This document shows, in pieces, positions 7,464-10,926 of a DNA stretch of 10,926 bases. Both the position numbers and the translations under genes were made by a program. Positions within the stretch are counted from its first letter, which is position 1. Every line of letters starts with the position of its first letter. The notes beneath the pieces are model-generated. The model saw nothing but the letters and a program-made list of their open reading frames with translations. It was not told the origin of the DNA and did not search any database. Source of the DNA: Deltaproteobacteria bacterium (GTDB taxonomy: Bacteria > Desulfobacterota_B > Binatia > UBA9968); the NCBI GenBank assembly GCA_027297485.1, contig JAPUHZ010000338.1, forward strand, positions 1 to 10,926, given 5' to 3'.

Positions 7464-7881
7464 CAGGAACCGACTTTCTTTAGCCCGGTTATCCAGGCGC
7501 TCAAGGGAGAGATCGGCAAATTCGAAGCGGAATACGCTTCGCTCTCGGGGGAATTCAAACCGAACTATCCCCGGTGGAGAACCTGCGGTCGTGCACGGAA
7601 GAGACTCGGGATCGCTTGCGCGCCGAGATCCAGAGCGAAATTAAAGGCATTGAGGCGGCCTATTTGGCCGCCAAGACTCAAGAAGAGAATCTCCGGGCGG
7701 GAATGCAGGAGCAAAAGGAATCCGTGCTGAGTCTCAAGGACTCCGCCGTCCAGTACGCCATCCTGGCCCGGGAAGTGGACACCAACCGCCGGCTTTACGA
7801 CGGGGCGTGCTTCAGCGCATGAAAGAGATCGGGGTGATGGCGGAAATGCGCATCTTCAATGTTTATGTGATGGGCAGGGCG
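7464..7881 (+). pseudogene. Decayed fragment of a GumC/Wzz-type polysaccharide co-polymerase gene
   Basis: Three frames together spell the second half of a GumC-like periplasmic coiled coil. Frame one (to about 7571) reads SPVIQALKGEIGKFEAEY and then EFKPNYP. Frame two (7574-about 7805) contains ENLRSCTEETRDRLRAEI, then GIEAAYLAAKTQEENLRAG and ILAREVDTNRRLYDG. Frame three (about 7807-7881) reads VLQRMKEIGVMAEMRIFNVY. Rejoining them gives YPRVENLR and RLYDGVLQRMKEIGV, both typical of the family, so there are two frameshifts: a lost base near 7573 and two gained near 7805. The order is colinear with residues about 260-390 of the intact GumC at 9476-10849. The sequence is clearly diverged from that gene, so it is not a recent copy. 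The N-terminal half, the Wzz domain and the last membrane helix are absent. Transcription may still run through it. Confidence 0.8.
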
Positions 7882-7966
7882 CTGTTGGCCTGTGGGGAAA
7901 GGCAACTTCTTTTTAATTAATGGTTCGGTTGCCGCCCAAGGGCGGTTACCGAAAGGGGGCGGAGCC

Positions 7967-8545
7967 TTGCTACAAAAAGCGCAAGTCGCAACAGATCAAT
8001 CCAGTTGGCGGACAGATGACTTAGGGCGAAATGAATGTCCACTAGACCTGCCCTGGCACGTCTTCTGGACGCACAGCCATTGTGAGTCACTCGTCTTGGA
8101 TCAGTTAACTGCCAGGGGATTTGAGGCGTTCCTACCCATGATCGATGTGTGGCGTAGATGGAACAGAGTCCGGCGCGTCTCGCGCGTCCCCATGTTTCCC
8201 GGATATCTCTTTTTGCATCACGCCATGGACAAGGCCAGCTTCATTGAAATGAGCAAGATGAGTGGGATCGTGCGCATACTGGGCGAACGGTGGGATCGAC
8301 TGGCTGAGGTGCCAGGCAAAGAGATTGAGGCGATTCGGGCGGTGATGCAGGCTTCTCTGCCGGCGCTCCCTTATCCCTATTTGCAAGAGGGCCAACGGGT
8401 GCGTATAACCAGTGGGCCGCTGGCGAACGTAGAAGGCATCCTGGTGCAATTCAAGCCAACCAAAGGCCTGTTGATTCTCTCCATCGATTTCCTCCGGCGA
8501 AGCATGGCGGTAGAGGTGGATTGTACCCTGGCGGCTCCCGCGTAA
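7967..8545 (+). CDS. NusG/RfaH-like specialised transcription antiterminator
   Basis: The product of about 192 residues has an N-terminal NGN domain at about 29-115, opening PWHVFWTHSHCESLVLDQL and containing RVPMFPGYLFLH, the hallmark of NusG paralogues. A C-terminal KOW domain at about 139-189 begins LQEGQRVRITSGPLANVEG. RfaH-, LoaP- and UpxY-type relatives bind RNA polymerase and suppress pausing or termination, commonly in long capsule or exopolysaccharide operons. Its position just ahead of export genes fits that job. TTG 7967 is chosen because AAAGGGGG lies seven bases upstream. GTG 7892 is in frame but has no ribosome site and sits at the edge of the dead gumC fragment. The core domains are intact. 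Whether it recruits to a specific DNA element (ops-like) cannot be seen; I found no recognised ops sequence. Confidence 0.9.
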   Translation: MLQKAQVATDQSSWRTDDLGRNECPLDLPWHVFWTHSHCESLVLDQLTARGFEAFLPMIDVWRRWNRVRRVSRVPMFPGYLFLHHAMDKASFIEMSKMSGIVRILGERWDRLAEVPGKEIEAIRAVMQASLPALPYPYLQEGQRVRITSGPLANVEGILVQFKPTKGLLILSIDFLRRSMAVEVDCTLAAPA

Positions 8546-8601
8546 GGGGCGCATTAGCTGGTGGAGAAAATGAGACGGTTGACATAAAAAGGAGGGCACA
8601 T

Positions 8602-8892
8602 ATGAAACCACGTAAACTTACTTGGCGGCTGTTCTCTATCTTGATCGGATCATTGTTCGCGTTGTTATCCACGATGCCTGTCCCTGCGCATGAGAATCAA
8701 CAAAAGAATCAGCCCCCCATCGTGGCGAAAAAAAAGGGATCTGTGAAAATATCCAGCTTCCCCAAGGAAAAGATCCCGTTCGATGCCAGCCCGTTTGTGC
8801 CGGGTCCTCCTGCAGGTGTACCAGGTCGACCCGATGACAGGCCCCCGCCTCCCCATCCATTTGAACCATTTCCACCAAAACCCGAACATTAG
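8602..8892 (+). CDS. Small exported proline-rich protein, unknown function
   Basis: AAGGAGGG (8589-8596) lies five bases before ATG 8602, an excellent ribosome site that overrides the GTG at 8521 in the same frame. The 96-residue product starts MKPRKLTWRLFSILIGSLFA and continues to a likely signal-peptidase site after VPA (about residue 30). The mature part is Lys/Gln-rich and then strongly proline-rich, with PGPPAGVPGRP and a tail of DDRPPPPHPFEPFPPKPEH. There is no cysteine after the signal, so it is not a lipoprotein. I recognise no family. It lies 56 bases after the antiterminator gene and 26 before the next signal-peptide frame, so it is probably co-transcribed with them and may act in the periplasm or cell envelope. 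A polysaccharide-related role is inferred only from position. Confidence 0.7.
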   Translation: MKPRKLTWRLFSILIGSLFALLSTMPVPAHENQQKNQPPIVAKKKGSVKISSFPKEKIPFDASPFVPGPPAGVPGRPDDRPPPPHPFEPFPPKPEH

Positions 8893-8918
8893 GAAGGTGG
8901 GGATCGACAAATCCAAAA

Positions 8919-9098
8919 ATGGCTAGGGTGGGCAAAGCGCGAAGCTGCGGAAGCGGGCTTCCTGTGCTGAAAAACGGGCCGGGGCTAAAGGAAGGGGTAG
9001 CGCTGTGCGCCCTGGCACTGTTTATGGGCACAAGCGAATTTGCCTTCGGCCAACTCAGCAAGGTCCGCCCCGGTGTGAGTCCGGCCGCGCGGGGATGA
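8919..9098 (+). CDS. 59-codon frame with signal peptide, probable 5' part of a broken export-protein gene
   Basis: From ATG 8919 the frame reads through KEGVALCALALFMGTSEFAF followed by GQ, a convincing signal-peptide core with cleavage near AFG-Q, and stops at TGA 9096-9098. AGGAAGGTGGGG at 8891-8902 is a purine-rich ribosome site but lies about 16 bases upstream. The same frame, passing through TGA 9096 and TAA 9279, leads into a Wza-like C-terminus at about 9294-9461. The simplest reading is that this is the surviving start of an outer-membrane polysaccharide export gene. The stretch between the stops shows no recognisable Poly_export domain. It may instead be an independent small secreted peptide. 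Confidence 0.4.
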   Translation: MARVGKARSCGSGLPVLKNGPGLKEGVALCALALFMGTSEFAFGQLSKVRPGVSPAARG

Positions 9099-9143
9099 AC
9101 CCCGTACGATCTCAACCCAACACCGACCACAATCGTACGGGGT
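9099..9143. repeat. Perfect 12-bp inverted repeat (hairpin 1)
   Basis: ACCCCGTACGAT (9099-9110) is the exact reverse complement of ATCGTACGGGGT (9132-9143), around a 21-base loop. It begins one base after the TGA that ends the signal-peptide frame. There is no T-run, so a simple intrinsic terminator is unlikely. The foot of the stem (ACCCCGT/ACGGGGT) is shared with the next hairpin. Confidence 0.85.
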
Positions 9144-9144
9144 G

Positions 9145-9208
9145 ACCCTGTGGAATATTATCCACGGTCAAAGTATCCCAACTCTACCGTGACGTTATTC
9201 CACGGGGT
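9145..9208. repeat. 13-bp inverted repeat with inner stem (hairpin 2)
   Basis: ACCCTGTGGAATA (9145-9157) pairs with TATTCCACGGGGT (9196-9208), with one T-G pairing. Inside, CACGGT (9163-9168) pairs exactly with ACCGTG (9186-9191) around a 17-base loop. The 3' arm ends ACGGGGTGA (9202-9210), the same nine bases that end hairpin 1 (9137-9145). The two hairpins thus share their base but differ in their stems, as related palindromic repeat units do. Confidence 0.75.
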
Positions 9209-9244
9209 GAATGTTCTGGACTTCCCCGAAGGATCCGCCCCAAA

Positions 9245-9290
9245 GCCACGGACCTGTCTGCCGGAGCATAGGCAGGCGTAAGTCTGTGGT
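9245..9290. repeat. Imperfect two-part inverted repeat (hairpin 3)
   Basis: CCACGGAC (9246-9253) pairs with GTCTGTGG (9282-9289), with one G-T pairing. An inner stem CTGCC (9258-9262) pairs with GGCAG (9271-9275). It lacks the CCCCGT foot of the two preceding hairpins. It ends directly before the Wza-like coding remnant resumes. Confidence 0.5.
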
Positions 9291-9497
9291 AAGGGGTTTA
9301 CCGACGTCGCAGCGCCGAACCGGACCAGGCTCATCCGGACCACGCCCAATCAGCAGAAGGTCGTCAAGGTCAACATAAGCGTCATCATCAAACAGGGTCG
9401 CCGGGACAAGGCGACCCCCCTCAGGGAGAACGACGTGATCATCGTTCCCGAGAGCTTCTTTAAAGGAGGACCCTCATGCCATTGCCGCCACGGGTAG
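9282..9497 (+). pseudogene. C-terminal remnant of a Wza-like polysaccharide export protein
   Basis: After TAA 9279-9281 the open frame reads KGFTDVAAPNRTRLIRT, then KVVKVNISVIIKQGRRDKA, then LRENDVIIVPESFF. This closely follows the C-terminus of outer-membrane polysaccharide export proteins (SLBB end: GGFT..A..NR..IIR, the K-N...I..G...D...L..ND-I-VPE-FF pattern). The family ends at or soon after FF; here the frame runs on through the GumC ribosome site and overlaps the gumC start, stopping at TAG 9495-9497. The Poly_export domain and most of the protein are missing, and no start codon with a ribosome site is visible, so this is a remnant. A Wza-like gene directly before gumC is the standard order in such operons. 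It shares its frame with the signal-peptide piece at 8919. Confidence 0.75.
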
Positions 9498-10849
9498 AGG
9501 AGAGCGATCTCCGCGACTATCTCCAGGTTCTCTTCAAGCACCGATGGATGATCATGAGCGTATTTATCATCGTGGTCGCGACAGCGGCGATCAGGACCTA
9601 TCTCCAGACTCCGATCTACCAGGCCACCGCCAGGGTTCTGATCGACCCCGAGCCCCCTAGGGTCCTTAACATCCAGGAGGTGACCCCCATTGGCGCTCAG
9701 AATCAAGAGTACTACAGAACCCAGATCGCGCTGATCAAGAGCCGGCCCGTCATGGAAAAGGTGGTCGAGAACTTCAACCTGACATCACGCCTGCCCGAGC
9801 TTGCGGAGGTGGAGGACCCGGTCGCCGCCCTCCTTCCTTCGGTCGCGGTGATGCCCAAGCGGACCACCCGCCTTGTGGACATCAAATTCGAACATCCGGA
9901 TCCGGTCCTGGCGGCCATGGTGGCCAACGCCATTGCCCACACGTATGCTCGGAGCAACCTGGATCTGAAGCTGAAGGGAGCCCGGGAGGCCCTGGCCTGG
10001 CTCTCTGAACAGATGAACGGGTTGAAGGCAAAGGTGAAGGACTCCTCCTTGGCTCTCCAGACCTATCGGGTCAAGGCCGGCATTGTGGGGCTTGAGGAGC
10101 AGCGGCGGATCACGACCGGGAAGATCGTTAACTTCAACAACGCCTACATGAAGGTCCAGACTCAGCGCCTGACCATAGAGGCGAAGCTCAAGGAGCTCCG
10201 GGCCATCGTCCGGGACCCGCTCGGTGCCCAAACCATCTTCACTGTAGCGAACACACCCCTGATTCAGAGGCTCAAAACCGAGGCCGCAGACTTGAAGGCC
10301 CTGATCTCCGAGAAACAGATGATTTACAAGGAGACGCACCCGATAATGATCAGGCTTCAGGCCAGGGTCCAGGAGGTCCAAAAGAAGGTCGTCGCCGAGA
10401 TCCAAACCATGCTTCAATCCATCGACACCGAATACCAAGTGGCCATGGCCCGTGAGAAGTCCCTGCTTAGAAACGTCAACAAGCTAAGGCGCGAGGCGCA
10501 GAATCTCAGTGGAAAAGAGATCCAATATCAGGCGCTCGAGCGCCAGGTCGATTCCAACAAGCAGATGCAGGAGACGGTTCTCAACCGTCTGAAGGAGATG
10601 GGCGTCTCAAGGGAACTGGAGACCAACAACATCCGGGTGATGGAAGAGGCCCAGGTGCCGGGGTTCCCCATCAAGCCCCGCAAGACTCGCGATCTGAGCC
10701 TCGCCATTGTCATTGGCCTCCTGGGAGGGATTGGCCTAGCGTTTTTCCGGGAGCATCTGGACAACACGATCCGAACTCCTGAGGAAGTGGGGCGCTACCT
10801 GGGCTTCCCGGTGGTGGGCATCATCCCAGTTTTCGAGGAGAAGCGGTAG
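9476..10849 (+). CDS. GumC/Wzz-family polysaccharide co-polymerase (chain-length determinant)
   Basis: The 457-residue inner-membrane protein has a cytoplasmic start, a first membrane helix at about 24-40 (WMIMSVFIIVVATAAI) and a Wzz segment with TPIYQATARVLIDPEPPR. Residues about 165-385 form a long periplasmic coiled coil with a GNVR-like part (ALERQVDSNKQMQETVLNRL, then KEMGVSRELETNNIRVMEEA). A Pro-rich approach (PGFPIKPRK) leads into a second membrane helix at about 407-424. The protein ends soon after and carries no fused tyrosine kinase; the kinase appears to be the next gene. Such proteins oligomerise, set polymer length and link the polymerase to the outer-membrane exporter. AAAGGAGGA (9462-9470) five bases before ATG 9476 is a strong ribosome site. 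The frame is intact and of normal length. The exporter gene that should precede it is only a remnant here, so a functional one must be elsewhere. Confidence 0.95.
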   Translation: MPLPPRVEESDLRDYLQVLFKHRWMIMSVFIIVVATAAIRTYLQTPIYQATARVLIDPEPPRVLNIQEVTPIGAQNQEYYRTQIALIKSRPVMEKVVENFNLTSRLPELAEVEDPVAALLPSVAVMPKRTTRLVDIKFEHPDPVLAAMVANAIAHTYARSNLDLKLKGAREALAWLSEQMNGLKAKVKDSSLALQTYRVKAGIVGLEEQRRITTGKIVNFNNAYMKVQTQRLTIEAKLKELRAIVRDPLGAQTIFTVANTPLIQRLKTEAADLKALISEKQMIYKETHPIMIRLQARVQEVQKKVVAEIQTMLQSIDTEYQVAMAREKSLLRNVNKLRREAQNLSGKEIQYQALERQVDSNKQMQETVLNRLKEMGVSRELETNNIRVMEEAQVPGFPIKPRKTRDLSLAIVIGLLGGIGLAFFREHLDNTIRTPEEVGRYLGFPVVGIIPVFEEKR

Positions 10850-10859
10850 GGAAGTTGCG

Positions 10860-10926
10860 ATGAAAAAAACCCAGGTCCCCACTATTATTCTAGAGAAGGA
10901 TCCCATTTCGGCCACGGCCGAAGCCT
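10860..10926 (+). CDS. N-terminus of a probable BY-type tyrosine kinase (partial)
   Basis: ATG 10860 lies ten bases after the gumC stop, preceded by a GGGAAG-like site. The 22 visible codons read MKKTQVPTIILEKDPISATA and then EA, cut by the window end. In bacterial tyrosine autokinases (CpsD/Wzc-kinase type) a DP-S..AEAYRTLRTN motif comes just before the Walker A domain, and the visible end matches its beginning. A separate kinase directly after a GumC lacking one is the expected arrangement: it would phosphorylate its own tyrosine tail and regulate polymer assembly. No catalytic motif is in view, so the call rests on this short match and on position. Confidence 0.6.
   Translation, partial: MKKTQVPTIILEKDPISATAEA

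Noticed and set aside
9099..9143. Hairpin 1 as an intrinsic transcription terminator.
   Set aside because: The loop is 21 bases and no T-run follows on either strand.
9232..9306. Resemblance to the 3' half of a c-di-GMP-I (GEMM) riboswitch: CAAAGCCACGGACCT, then TAGGCAG and GGGTTTACCG.
   Set aside because: The 5' half (GGCAAACC with GAAA loop) is absent, the spacing is wrong, and the GGTTTACCGAC part is explained by the conserved GFTD codons of the Wza-like remnant.
9785..10438. A 217-codon open frame on the minus strand.
   Set aside because: It lies wholly within gumC on the opposite strand, its product is low-complexity (Gly/Leu/Asp-rich) and resembles no family. It is a shadow of the real gene.

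Overview
The window is moderately GC-rich DNA from a Gram-negative-type bacterium, and every supported gene is on the plus strand. A GumC/Wzz-family polysaccharide co-polymerase, the tail of an outer-membrane polysaccharide export protein, a NusG/RfaH-like antiterminator and a very long multi-GAF sensor kinase all point to an exopolysaccharide locus. The gene style recalls uncultivated environmental lineages such as Methylomirabilota (NC10), Nitrospirota or Desulfobacterota. No marker gene is present, so this placement is only an inference.

Left part (1-7088), signalling. The window opens in the last codons of a histidine kinase (1-56). Next come a small excisionase-type helix-turn-helix gene that appears frameshifted (256-451) and a small putative secreted or membrane peptide (482-703). 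Then comes a sensor histidine kinase of about 1,886 residues (785-6445) with a multi-pass membrane input module, eight tandem GAF domains and a HisKA_3/HATPase transmitter. About 1 kb of this gene is an internal duplication. A NarL/FixJ response regulator (6432-7088) overlaps the kinase end by 14 bases and is almost certainly its partner.

Middle part (7089-9475), a remodelled junction. A 375-base non-coding stretch holds an AT-rich palindrome, repeated TACG-containing motifs and a hairpin. It is followed by a decayed gumC fragment with two frameshifts (7464-7881), an intact NusG/RfaH-like gene (7967-8545), a small exported proline-rich protein (8602-8892), and a frame that starts with a signal peptide (8919) and ends as the C-terminus of a Wza-like export protein (to 9497). 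Two stop codons interrupt that frame, and between its two parts lies a cluster of three inverted repeats (9099-9290).

Right part (9476-10926), polysaccharide assembly. An intact GumC-like chain-length/co-polymerase protein (9476-10849) has a strong ribosome binding site, and the first 22 codons of a probable BY-kinase partner follow.

Inferred working model: the kinase/regulator pair senses intracellular or membrane cues and controls transcription. The NusG paralogue would favour elongation through the long polysaccharide operon, and GumC plus its tyrosine kinase would control polymer length and export. The broken export and gumC fragments suggest the start of the polysaccharide operon was rearranged.
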